Position numbers and translations under genes: made by a program. A DNA stretch of 64,000 nucleotides from Bryum argenteum. Lineage: Eukaryota; Streptophyta; Bryopsida; Bryales; Bryaceae. The stretch spans positions 40,101 through 104,100 of the forward strand of contig CM073322.1 in NCBI GenBank assembly GCA_037043015.1, written 5' to 3'. The notes under the pieces were generated by a model, which saw only the letters and a program-made list of their open reading frames with translations, did no database searches and was not told the origin of the DNA. This document shows positions 44,889-55,883 of the stretch, piece after piece (the first letter of the stretch is position 1; every line of letters begins with the position of its first letter).

Positions 44889-45335
44889 TTGCTCAATCTC
44901 AAACGGTGTTCTTTTTCATTACAAATGACGAAACGGCTACCACATTCCATAATATTCTCAAATCAAGAGTTTCAAATTCAAAGTTTTTATCAAACTACCT
45001 ATGCCATGGACTGTGAACGTTGCAGCTTGTGTCTTCATGAGACTTCTTCGGCTGCTAATTCACTGCAACACACACTATGTGATCACAAATGCAAGGTTGT
45101 TCGAAGTGACAGCGGCGGTGTCTGCTCAGGATGCGTTTTTGAGATCCAGGGAGCGGTAGTGGCCACAATAGTTACGGAATTCAACAGCGAGATCGCTGCT
45201 CGAACTGGAATGCTGGAAGCGGAAGTCAACAACAGGATAGCTGCTCGAACTGGCATGCTAGAATTTCTACATGCTGAATTCAACAGCGAGATCGCTACTC
45301 AAACTGGGTCTGAAGGAGTACCTCATCATAGTTAG
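44889..45335 (+). CDS. Unknown Cys-rich coding-like segment (possible exon)
   Basis: The frame includes MDCERCSLCLHETSS and CDHKCKVV...CSGC, a cysteine spacing that could bind zinc. It is followed by two or three imperfect repeats of FNSEIAARTGMLE with intervening EVNNRIAARTGMLE. I recognise no family. The repeats come from a short DNA duplication. It could be the first exon of a gene continuing toward 46 kb. Confidence 0.35.
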   Translation: MLNLKRCSFSLQMTKRLPHSIIFSNQEFQIQSFYQTTYAMDCERCSLCLHETSSAANSLQHTLCDHKCKVVRSDSGGVCSGCVFEIQGAVVATIVTEFNSEIAARTGMLEAEVNNRIAARTGMLEFLHAEFNSEIATQTGSEGVPHHS

Positions 45336-45588
45336 ATTCATCACTGCTTTATCTAGTCCATTCTATCTACCATACTTCTAGTGCATGACTTCTAGATTGA
45401 CTTCTAGTGCATGACTTCTAGATTGATAGTGAGTAGTGTTTAACTGCACGTCAATGTCGAGTTCGGTAGAACTACTTATGAAAAGACAGTCATAATTCCA
45501 TGTGTGTGTTATATAATTTGATCTGTTTTGTCACCGGCACTGCAGGAAGCTGGAAAGCGAGCCGCATCTGTGTTGTTGGTCGTAGGGC

Positions 45589-46017
45589 TTGAAGGTTTCA
45601 AGGACGAGTGAAGCCAACGACTCGACCTGCTCCTCCATTGTCGAGGTAATCAAATTACAGGAAGACTCAAAGTTTGCAGGCGGATCAGGGAGCATCTCTT
45701 CGTTTACATCAGAGTGTTCACCACCAACATCAACGAGCTCCCTACATCACATATGTCCGGCTGATCGTCTTCGTGTCTGGGCCCAACGCTCAAATCTGCA
45801 TGTAGAGAAAATAAGGCTACTCGTGAGACTTTTAGATCAGCAGCATCTCCGTAGTCTTCCTGTTCGGAAGAAGAGTAGAAAGTGGCCTGTGATAGCAGAG
45901 GCAGAAAACTATAGACACCACTTTTATAGACAAGCAGCTTACATACTAGGTTGGAAAGAGCAGCAAAAATTTGATCAAGAATTCCTGGACACTGTTAGAG
46001 ATGTCTGGCAAGGATGA
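45589..46017 (+). CDS. Unknown coding-like segment (possible exon)
   Basis: A Ser/Thr-rich start is followed by a basic, helix-rich part (RLRVWAQRSNLHVEKIRLL; RKKSRKWPVIAEAENYRHHF; EFLDTVRDVWQG). The amino-acid make-up looks like real protein, but there is no family I know. A pair of 24-bp direct repeats (acttctagtgcatg...) lies just upstream at about 45,375-45,426. Confidence 0.35.
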   Translation: MKVSRTSEANDSTCSSIVEVIKLQEDSKFAGGSGSISSFTSECSPPTSTSSLHHICPADRLRVWAQRSNLHVEKIRLLVRLLDQQHLRSLPVRKKSRKWPVIAEAENYRHHFYRQAAYILGWKEQQKFDQEFLDTVRDVWQG

Positions 46018-46263
46018 TAAAGTACCACAAAGGTCTCGCAAAAGAGAGAAGCAAGTAGAGCATTCAAACTGTACACGTTTTTTTATGAATATCAAGATGC
46101 ATGATACCTATGACTTTGAGTCTTACTGTTTGTCCAGATGAAGTGGGATGGAATCCCGCTGAGAAGAAGCGGAAGATTGGCCCAGTCACCACCTTCAAGC
46201 GCATCGGTTCCACGTTCACCAATCGGTCCAGCAGCTCCACTAACGGATGTGATGCATTAGGAA

Positions 46264-46887
46264 GTGACGGATCTCAGCGAATTCCCATATCTTGGGGCGG
46301 CAATAGAGCTTGTGGCTTTTCCAGAGAGTCACGCAGAGGCCTTTTCAGAGAGTCACACAGACTACGATGCAAACTACCCCATTTCGCAAGATCAATCACG
46401 AGGAGGTCAGACAAGTGAAGACGATGGATGCTGCTCCTCCGATGAATCTGATCATTTACAGGACAATCTTGGAGGAAAAGAAAGCATATTGTGGCCTCCG
46501 GAGCTGCTTGCGAGTTCAAGAAATTACGGTACAAGGAGGAGAAAGAAGCAAGTTGTGAGTGCATGTGACGAAAGTGAGGAGAAATCTAGGGAGGAAGTGC
46601 CTCCTCCACAAGCTCTACAGGCGGGTGTCAGATTCTGCAGAGCACAGAACTCTGCCGAAATTGGTGGGTTGGGCGGCCGAAACTGCCCAAAAACTGCCGA
46701 AAATGGAGAAAACGACGGCCAGCCAAGACTCTGTAGCACCGACCTTCGTATGCTGGAAGACCAGCGAGGCTCCTGTAGCGCCGAGCTTGCAGTGCTGGAC
46801 ATCCAGCAAGGAGTTTGTATTGCCGATTTTGGTGTGCTCAACAGCGAGCGAGGATCATGCAGCGCTGAGCCTCTTCGGTGGCCCTAG
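46264..46887 (+). CDS. Unknown ORF in frame with and upstream of the piggyBac transposase
   Basis: The frame encodes an acidic, Ser-rich N-terminal part (SEDDGCCSSDESDHLQDN), a basic patch (YGTRRRKKQ) and a C-terminal half made of about 14-residue repeats (such as GSCSAELAVLDIQQ). It ends in TAG at 46885-46887. The same reading frame continues without other stops into the piggyBac domain. It may be the N-terminal part of a transposase-derived gene or an unrelated neighbour. Confidence 0.4.
   Translation: MTDLSEFPYLGAAIELVAFPESHAEAFSESHTDYDANYPISQDQSRGGQTSEDDGCCSSDESDHLQDNLGGKESILWPPELLASSRNYGTRRRKKQVVSACDESEEKSREEVPPPQALQAGVRFCRAQNSAEIGGLGGRNCPKTAENGENDGQPRLCSTDLRMLEDQRGSCSAELAVLDIQQGVCIADFGVLNSERGSCSAEPLRWP
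46729..46870 (+). repeat. 42-bp coding minisatellite, three and a half units
   Basis: Units begin with ctctgtagcaccgacc, ctcctgtagcgccgag, gtttgtattgccgatt and tcatgcagcgctgag. The 42-bp period keeps the reading frame. Confidence 0.75.
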
Positions 46888-48743
46888 CAGACGCACACGG
46901 GCGGTCATGGGGGCAACAACTTGGCACTGCCATTTGTTGGGTCTCCGTTGCATACGCCATGTATGTTACTAGTTGAACCTTCCTGGGAGTCTCCAAATGT
47001 TGAAGACTTGGATAGAAATGAAATTGAAGATATGAATATAAATGTGGAACCATCAGGAAATGATTCAGAAACTTTACCTGACATTGAATGGAAAGTTGAA
47101 AATGGTGTGGAAGATGTAAATGTGGAAAATGTACAAACCAGTCTAAGATATGAGTTTAGGGATGAAACATGGAATGAATCTAATTTCACATATTCACCAA
47201 TGCCTATGCAATTTAGAGGAAGAACGAGCGGTCCTTCCACTAATTATCGGGCCATTCCCTCTTTTAGGACATTGATTGCCCTATTTTGGACACCAACTAT
47301 ATTGAGTTCTATTGTTCTAGAAACAAACCGGTATGCTAATGAGTCAATAAACGAAAATGGTGAAACAAAAGGTGGTTCAAGGTGGAAGGACATAAATGTG
47401 TGTGAACTCAAGGCTTTCATGGCTATGGCTTTATACATGGGTATGAAAGTGCAGCCTAACTTAGGAACATATTGGATGTTGTCTAAGTTCTTTCGTTGTC
47501 CAATCATTTCTGGTATTATCAGCAGAAACAGATTTCCATCGCTAAGAAGGTGTTTGCATCTAACCAACTTGTATGGTGTTAGAAGGGGAGACCCAAGTTA
47601 TGACAAAATAGGACAAACTAGGTGGCTTGTAGATGCAATAAGAGATAGGTGTAAAATCGCATGGTGTTTGGGTAAGTTTATAACATGTGATGAAATGATG
47701 GTCCGATATAAGGGAACTTACTCCCCTATCAGACAGTATATGCCCAAGAAGCCCCAGAAATGGGGCCTCAAAGTTTGGTGCCTTGCTGATTCTGTGTCTA
47801 AATATGTATATAACTTTGAAATTTACACTGGCAAAGACCCTATTGTGATGCCTTCTATTGATGAGTTTGTTAGACCAGGACCTACAGTGGTGAGGCTAAC
47901 TTAGCCCACAATGTTGTCATGAGGCTATGTGAAGGTTTAGAGAATGTTGGCCATTGCCTTACTATGGATAACTATTTCTCAAGCATAGGACTTTTTACCT
48001 CTTTGTTAGCCCGTGGAATCTATGCTACAGGTACCATTAGACAAAATAGGATTGGCTTGCCTTCATTTTTGAAAAATTTGACAGATTTCAAGAATGTGCC
48101 TCAAGGCACAACACACTGGCGGATGCATGCAAGCCGCTCTATTTGTTCTGTAATGTGGAAAGATAAGAAGCATGTGCTTCTACTTTCCACACACAGCTTG
48201 TCAATCCAACCACCATGTGAGGGGGTCGTGGTTACTGTGCCTCGGCGCAACGGCGACCATCGAGAAGCGATTCAGACTTCACCGGTGTTGAAGGAGTACA
48301 CCACCCACATGCGCGGAGTGGATGTTGCCGATCAGTTGCGGGCGTCTTACACATGTCAGGTTCGCAGCCACAAATGGTGGCACCGCATATTTTTCTATTT
48401 GTTGGATGTGACAGTGGTGAATATGTATATTATTTATTTAGATTGTGTCGCCAAGCATAATCCCAGGAAACCCGTGACACCAATGAGCCATCTTGAATTC
48501 AAGCAAGGGTTGTGCGAAGAATTATTAGTAGGTTGGAGTACAAAAACCACTCAACCTATTGATCTACCTTCATTAGGAGAGCGTCCGGTAATACACACTC
48601 CCTCACATTCGGTCAAGAGAAAGCGATGTGTTGTTTGCAAGGCAAAAGATCCACATTATTATTGTCACCTTTGTGGTAACAAATATATGTGTGTGAATTC
48701 AAGATGTTTTGAGAGGTGGCATACAGCTTTGGGAATGCGGTAG
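46888..48743 (+). mobile_element. piggyBac-type transposase (DDE_Tnp_1_7), one frame change
   Basis: The transposase fold is clear. CDEMMVRYKGTYSPIRQYMP (about 47,685) has the first catalytic Asp, LTMDNYFSS (about 47,960) the second, and GVDVADQL (48,318-48,335) the third and fourth. The C-terminal cysteine-rich DNA-binding tail is present (CVVCKAKDPHYYCHLCGNKY, about 48,628-48,700). The N-terminal part includes LFWTPTILSSIVLETNRYA and NRFPSLRRCLHL. One base-level frame change lies near 47,885-47,905, between the PGPTVV and NVVMRLCEGL stretches. I could not identify terminal inverted repeats or TTAA flanks. The sequence is AT-richer than the region just upstream. It may be a young transposon or a domesticated derivative. 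Confidence 0.88.
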
Positions 48744-49045
48744 CCTCAAAGTTTCTGACTAATGGTACTAAAGTCCTACAACATCCTTTTTCTTGCCATT
48801 TTTTTTGCGATATCTGATGTGAACATATACAAGTAAGGATAGGTCGAGCAAACTCTATATTCACGCTAGTCTGATTCAGAAGAAGGGGCTTGGAGTTCTT
48901 TTACTGCAATATTTACGGTTTCCTATTGTCGACTTTGAAAATTCTATTCAATATCCAACATTTTTATTTTGATTGGCATCTGGTGCCAGCATGACCGCAG
49001 TAGCACTGCCACATGGAAAAGCAGTAAACTATCTTGAGACCCCCT
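48744..49045. other. Intergenic, 3' of piggyBac
   Basis: Short AT-rich stretch without a coding frame. No terminal repeat of the transposon was recognised. Confidence 0.4.
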
Positions 49046-49130
49046 GATCCATCGATCCTGGACTCTATCGATCCTGGACTCTATCGATCCTGGACTCTAG
49101 ATCCATCGATCCCGGACTCTGGATCCATCG
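49046..49130. repeat. Tandem repeat, 16-bp core
   Basis: Five imperfect units contain ATCGATCCTGGACTCT or atccatcgatcccggactct. It ends 130 bp before the left LTR of the next retrotransposon. Confidence 0.85.
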
Positions 49131-49260
49131 ATGTACATCACGAGCAAAGGAGTGCATGGAGGAGCCTGGGCCCAGGAATGAGTATTCAACACGAGGCTCT
49201 TGGCAGGCCAAAGACACTGTCTCTCTCTTCCTACCTGCAAATGTGCGGCTGAGTATATGT

Positions 49261-49870
49261 TGCGGACAGCAACTCCAAGGCAAGATCAAAGACAAGATTG
49301 AGGGGAGACTCCAAAAGTAGACCAAGATAAACTAGAAGTGAGGGGATTCCTCACACAAGACTCAGAACGACACTCAAAGTAAGAGAACAGAGAGCAGTAT
49401 TGATAACTGGAAGAGTAGGTACAACTGGTGTTGAAGAGAGTGAAGAACAACGACCTTCAACTCTCTATATATACTAGGCTAGAAGAAACTTCCGGAGTAA
49501 GGTCCTAGAAGCTCCTATGGAACCTTCCGGAGACTCGTGGGAGCTTCCGGAATCTAGGAAGGTCAAGCAGAACCTTCCGGAAGTTTATGGAACCTTCTGG
49601 AAACAATTGGATCCTTATAGAACCTTCCGGAAGCTTTGAGAAGCTTCCGGAAACTACTAGAACTATCTGGAAGCTTGTGGAAGCTTCCGGAAACTACTAA
49701 AGCTATACGGAAGCTTGAGGAAGCTTTCGGAAACTAGTGGAAGGTTCTAGAACCTTCCAGAAAACTTGAACTTGCAAAATGTACGGAATCTAGGAAATCT
49801 TTGAGAAGTAAGGCTGATCACGGTAAACTCATGGGGTGTGGATAATACCCTGTATGGCATGTCCGTGACA
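49261..49870 (-). repeat. 3' LTR of chromovirus D
   Basis: It starts TGCGGACAGC and ends GTCCGTGACA, and is followed by the polypurine tract (minus strand of about 49,871-49,886). Confidence 0.9.
49466..49765 (-). promoter_or_regulatory. Heat-shock-element array and TATA box in LTR of D
   Basis: Perfect GAAnnTTCnnGAA trimers are frequent, such as GAACCTTCCGGAA, GAACCTTCTGGAA and GAAGCTTCCGGAA (twice). A five-unit alternating run occupies 49740-49762. A longer in-register run near 49,620-49,655 has one mismatched unit. All lie upstream, on the minus strand, of TATATATA at 49466-49473. The second LTR repeats this at about 55479-55775. Confidence 0.78.
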
Positions 49871-49962
49871 TCACCCCCCCTTCAAGGAACGAGTTCCACG
49901 AGTTTCCACACGAACCAATAATAAAACATAAAACGACAATGTTCACGTGGGTTTCACGTGGA

Positions 49963-50307
49963 CTAAACAAAAAGAGTAAATATACGGGATACGAATACCG
50001 TGAAAATCGAATGTCGGCGCTGGCGGCGGAAAGTCGTGAGTTGTTTACAGATAGGTGGTAGAACGCAAAGCAACGGACCGGTATAAAACCATGTGGTTGG
50101 CGACTTGAGACATCGGCGAGGTGGCGCTCGCGGCCTTACCAAATTTTCGGCCGACGTGAGTTCGAAGGCCTGCCCCTGTAAAACTGAGCTAGACAAGTGC
50201 GTCGTCGCCTCGTCGATACCGCCATCGTTTTGGTTCAAAGTCTCTGCATATGCACCTGCACCAAGAGGAAACTTACAGACTTGGTGCCGGTGGCGATTCA
50301 GATGCAT
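49963..50307 (-). CDS. Extra ORF between pol and 3' LTR of chromovirus D
   Basis: A 114-residue frame begins just after the chromodomain frame ends and stops about 90 bp before the LTR. The product is basic with cysteines and a hydrophobic end. It shows no similarity by eye to the frame in the same place in chromovirus B. It may be non-coding 3' sequence. Confidence 0.25.
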   Translation of the reverse strand: MHLNRHRHQVCKFPLGAGAYAETLNQNDGGIDEATTHLSSSVLQGQAFELTSAENLVRPRAPPRRCLKSPTTWFYTGPLLCVLPPICKQLTTFRRQRRHSIFTVFVSRIFTLFV

Positions 50308-53300
50308 TGAACCTAAACGCTTTTAGGTTTTTGAGCGTATCGGCGATGGAACTCTTGAATTAACTCAGGAGAGTTCTTGAGGTTTGAGGCAGGCTCCCAG
50401 GTTCTTTCGCTGACGTCGTAGCCCTGCCAATGCACAAGATATTCGAGTTGTCGACGGTGGATGCGAGAGTCTAGAACCTCCGAGACTTCAAATTTTTTAT
50501 CGCCTTTCATCTCGATCGGTGGAGGAGGTTCTTGAATTCTACCCGGTAACGTAGATTCCTTGTACGGTTCAAGGAGAGATACATGGAAAACTGGATGAAT
50601 CTTCATAGAGGCCGGTAACTCCAACCGGTAAGCTACTTTGTTGATTTGTTTGACTACTGTGAATGGTCCAAGGCGACGGTAGTCGAGTTTGTCAGATGGC
50701 CGGCGAGTCCTCAAATTTCGACGCAGTAGCCATACCTTGTCACCAATAGAGATGGCTGGATGTTCCTTTCGAGACCTGTCAGCGTTTGTCTTCTGGTGCT
50801 CTTGGGCTTCGAGGAGGCTCTGCTTCATCTGCTTCTGGATATCAGACAATCGAGTAGCAAGATCTGTGGCAGCTGGATTCTCAGAAATGTTTAGATTGAA
50901 TTGATCAATCCTGGGATGATGACCGTAGTTTGCAAAGAAAGGGGTCTGTTGAGTAGACCCCTGCAACGTATTGTTGTAGGCAAACTCGGCGAGCGGCAAC
51001 AACTCCACCCAATTGTCTTGATGGTAGTTGATGGTGCACCGCAAGTACTGCTCCAACACTTGATTGACGCGCTCGGTTTGTCCGTCAGTCTGAGGATGGT
51101 ATGCTGAAGATAGCTTGATCTCCACGCCCAGAATCTTGAACTAAGACTGCCAGAACTTTGATGTGAATTGCGTTCCACGATCGGAAATGATGTCGTTGGG
51201 GAAGCCGTAGAGTCTATAGATATTGTCTACAAAGAGTGTTGCTGTTTCTTCTCCAGTAACTGTCTTATGGCACGGAATGAAGTGAGCCATCTTGGTCAGC
51301 CGGTCCACAACAACGAAGATGGAATCAAAGGGGTTGGACATTGGAAGGTCCACAATAAAGTCCATGGATATGGATGTCCATGGAGTTTCTGGAATCGGCA
51401 ACGGCTGAAGCAACCCGTACGGCCGATGACGAGGGATCTTGGATCTAGAACAGATGTCACACGTTGTGACATAGTCCTTCACGGTTTTCCACATTTGAGG
51501 CCACCAAAAGTCTCTGGATAACAGCTCCATGGTCTTGTTGTAACCAAAGTGTCCCGCTGATGGAAAGTCGTGTCGAGACTGGAGCACTCGGAGTCGGCAT
51601 GGTCCTTCAGGGACATAGAGTAGTCCCTGATAATATAGTAGCCCATCTCGAAACTGGAATCTTGGATCTGCATCATCTTGGGGAGTTTCACGCGACGTGA
51701 AAGCCCGTGAACTGGAAGCAGGTTGATTCGGGGATTCCGAATCTATAACCTCTGAATCTAAGACTTGAGAGTCTCGACATGGAGATTCTTCAACATTGGA
51801 GACGCTAGGATTACTCTTGACTTTCAAGGCCAAAGGATCAGATTGTAAACTTACTCGGATATCTTCGAGAAAAGATGCATCCACTGAAATTGTAGTGCGC
51901 ACGGTCTTGAGCTGTAGTTGCTCAGGCTTGATGAGGGTAGTCCTCTGTTGGTCGTATGCTGCATCGCCTTCTTTAAGCGCAAGGTATGATCGCCTAGAAA
52001 GTGCATCGGAACGAATTTGTTGAGAGCCGGGGCGGTACGTGATTACAAAGTTGAATCGCGACAACGATATACTCCAACGGGTTTGTCGACGATTCAGCAC
52101 CTTGGCAGACATGAAATACTCAAGGTTCTTGTGATCGGTATGAACTGTAACATGATACTGAGCACCTTCAAGGAAGTGACGCCATTCTTGGAAATAGTCG
52201 ACGATAGCTAAAAGCTCTTTGTCGTAAATCTCGTAATTGATCTCAGCAGCAGCAAATTTTCGCGAGTGGAACGCGACAGGATGGAGGCGTCCGTCGTCGT
52301 CGGATTGTGAAAGGACCGCTCCAAGAGCAAAATCAGAAGCATCCGTTTCTAGGAAGAACGGCTTCGAAATCGGGATGTGTGAGAATAGGCGCTATCGTAA
52401 ACGCCTTCTTCAAAACCTCAGCTTCGTGCATACGTAGTCCACTCGAGCTTGTCCTTGCAAGTCAATCGGGTCAACGGAGCAGCAATCTTAGAGTAATTTC
52501 GAATAAAGATTCGGTAGAAGTTGGCAAACCAAGGAAAACATTGTGCGTCTCGAGCGGTAGTTGGTTTACGCCAATCAACGATCAAGCTCAATCTTCTTTG
52601 GGTCCATGGATAGACCCTCTCCGGAATCGATGTAGCCTAGGAATTCGACTTGAGGTTGGTGAAAGACGCACTTTTCCAACTTGGTATAACCCGCGCAAAT
52701 ACAGAGCTTCTTCAATACCAATCGGACATGGTTGGTGTGATCTTCTTCATTCTTGGAGAACACCAATATGTCGTCGAGGTAGCAAACAACAAAGTCGTCC
52801 GGGAACTCTCCGAACACGTCGTTCATTAAGTCTTTGGAAGAGGGCATGTGCGTTAGGTAAGATCAAAAGGCATAACATTGTATTCGAAATGTCCATACCC
52901 GTTCGAATGCGCCTTCCACTCGTCACCTTCTTTGATACGTCTTAGGTTATGCGCTCCACGAAGATCGATCTTGGTGTAGATCTTTGCTTGACCGAGTTGG
53001 TCAAGGAGTCCCGAGATAAGTAGCAATGGATACCGATTCTTGATTGTAACCTTGTTCACGCCGCGGTAGTCCACGCACATCCGAAGGGAACCGTCCTTCT
53101 TCTTGACGAACAGAATAGGAGCTCCGGCAGGTGATTTGGAGTGTCGGATGAAATTCTTCGCAAGATTTTCATCAAGGTATTCTCGTAATGCAACAAGCTC
53201 GTTCTGCAAAAGGCTGTAGATCGGATCAAATGGCGGTTGCGCTCCTTCTTGAAATTCGATGCCACAATCGTAGGGTCGGTGTTGAGGAAGTGTGTCAGCA

Positions 53301-55271
53301 TTCTTCTTCTCGAACGCGTCTGAAAACTCTTCATATTGTGCTGGTAGTTTAGCTAGTTTTTGAACAGGTTTTGATGACGGAATTGCATAAATAGCAAACA
53401 TACTCCCGTCTTTGGCAGCCCTCATAATGGCTCTGGCACCGACTATCAGCGGAATTTTGACCTTGGATCTTTGCGTTTGGTAAGAGCAAGACTTCAAATT
53501 ATTTGAAGGCATATGGGGAACTAAAGCTTGATACGTTAGCTTACGTTTTTTCCAGTCTATATCTGGATTGACCATTTCTAACCAAGAAAGACCTAGGACA
53601 AGAGGATTCGAGGGAGAACTAATGATATTGAAAACAACAATACTTTAGTGACCGTCTAAGATAATATTCAAAGGTTTAGTTTCGTGGGTAACATCTCCCA
53701 ATACCAACGGTCTACCGTCAATAACCTCCACTGCTACAGGGTATTTCTTAGGAACTATAGGCAGGTTATGACGTTTAACAAGGTCCCTATCAATAAAACA
53801 AGCAGATGCTCCGGAATCTAGCAAAGCTTTGACTTTTATACTATGCGGATAAAAATCTATTATAAGCGGGATATTAAAACAACGAGAGGGTTCAGAAGAT
53901 AAGATAGGACCTGATGACGTGGCAACATTTGTCAGCCGCACGGTCCCTACTGTGGCTGGCCATTGTCGTTTTCCGACATGAACTCCTCGTGGTTCTGCTC
54001 ACAAGCGCTCGAAGTGCCTCGGAACTTATGCGGTTTTGACCTCTGAAGTTTTGCAGGGCAGTTTCTCCAACCATGGTCCTTTTCTCCACAATACAAGCAT
54101 AGGTGTTCTCTGCGACGTCGTTCTTTCTCTTCTTCGGACAACTTCTTAACCTTTGAAGTGTCGATTTGCATGGGTTCCATCGTTGAAGTGTGGGGAGGTG
54201 TCTGGCGAGATGGGGCCGCGTAGTCCGCTCGATACGATCCAAAGAGCAATCGCCGCTCTTGTCGCTGCTCGAACAATCGGTTTTCGCAGTCGATTGCTTG
54301 AGTAATAGCTTCCGATAGCGTAGTTGGCTTGAGCAAGTTCAGCAACAAGGTCTTGATATCGTCACGAAGTCCCCATCGAAACATGGTGATGAGAGTTGTA
54401 TCGTTCCAATCAGTCGCAAAATTTGTTGAAACTCGCAACGTATCTTTTTGAATCTCGGCGCGAACGTTGTTGTAGGGAACGGAGTTTTGCGGTCGCTACC
54501 GGTCTTCGATCTCTTTCTCCAAACGTTCGCTCGATTCTTCCAAAAACCTGGTCGCGGCTTGCCAAGATTGGAGAGTTTTTCTCCAAGAGCGATGAGAACC
54601 ACGACAACGCGGTTCCGGTGAGCATGGTCCCGATGAACCCGACTTGTATTTCTTCCGTTGAGTATCTTTGAGGTTGGAGACGAAAGACAAGTCGAATTTG
54701 ATTGACAAAATCTCGAAGCTTAGTGCGATCGCCATCAAACTTGTCTGGCAAGCTCACTCGAGGCTCTTTAGGTGCTTGTAGCCTTGTAGATGTGGCACTT
54801 GGTTTGCGACAGGGGCTGCCACATGGACTTGAGTGAGAGCCGCTTGGTGTTGTTCCATGGCATGCCGTATGTTGGCATTCTCTGCTTTGTAGTTGTCGTG
54901 TCATCAGCGATCATATCGTGCATCTCGAGATTTGATAAGTCGCCCATCTTGGAATACAAAAGCTTGAAGATTCACAAGTAGATGAAGTAACAAAGATTTC
55001 CGTTCTGTACTCTAGGGATAATGACAGGAAGAGGTGATCTCAAGAGGTTCAAATAGAATTCTTCACTTCTCTGTCGAATGAGGACGTCTCTAAGTTCAGT
55101 CTTTGATCTAAAGAGAAAACGTACTTCTAGAACAACAGGACTTGGTGATAAGGGAAGTCGGTTCAAGTCCATGCAAAAACTTTCATGAAAATTCTAAAAC
55201 GAAACTTCTATAAGAAATACTAAATGTAGAATCTCTCGGACCAGAATGTAGTCAGTCACTCTCTTCAAACT

Positions 55272-55883
55272 TGCGGACAAAGAACTCAAGGCAAAAGATC
55301 AAAGACAAGATTGAGGGGAGACTCCAAAAGTAGACCAAGATAAACTAGAAGTGAGGGGATTCCTCACACAAGACTCAGAACGACACTCAAAGTAAGAGAA
55401 CAGAGAGCAGTATTGATAACTGGAAGAGTAGGTACAACTGGTGTTGAAGAGAGTGAAGAACAACGACCTTCAACTCTCTATATATACTAGGCTAGAAGAA
55501 ACTTCCGGAGTAAGGTCCTAGAAGCTCCTATGGAACCTTCCGGAGACTCGTGGGAGCTTCCGGAATCTAGGAAGGTCAAGCAGAACCTTCCGGAAGTTTA
55601 TGGAACCTTCTGGAAACAATTGGATCCTTATAGAACCTTCCGGAAGCTTTGAGAAGCTTCCGGAAACTACTAGAACTATCTGGAAGCTTGTGGAAGCTTC
55701 CGGAAACTACTAGAGCTATACGGAAGCTTGAGGAAGCTTTCGGAAACTAGTGGAAGGTTCTAGAACCTTCCAGAAAACTTGAACTTGCAAAATGTACGGA
55801 ATCTAGGAAATCTTTGAGAAGTAGAACTGATCACGGTAAACTCATGGGGTGTGGATAATACCTAGTATGGCACGTCCGTGACA
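55272..55883 (-). repeat. 5' LTR of chromovirus D
   Basis: Nearly identical to 49261-49870. The TATA is at 55479-55486, with the heat-shock-element run outside it. Confidence 0.9.

Larger units (their letters stand above)
49261..55883 (-). mobile_element. Chromovirus D (Ty3/gypsy), LTRs with heat-shock elements
   Basis: LTRs are about 49261-49870 and 55272-55883 (610 and 612 bp, nearly identical, so recent). The flanks gtata and gtatt suggest a 5-bp duplication with one change if the left edge is at 49258. On the minus strand: gag at about 53.95-54.9 kb (knuckle CLYCGEKDHGWRNC), protease at about 53.6-53.9 kb (ALLDSGASACF), RT and RNase H at about 52.1-53.6 kb (VCYLDDILVFS), integrase at about 50.9-52.0 kb (QTDGQTERVNQ) and a complete chromodomain at about 50.3-50.5 kb (EYLVHWQGYDVSERTWEP). 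A few breaks are present. The body is clearly related to chromovirus B, but the LTRs are not. Confidence 0.93.
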
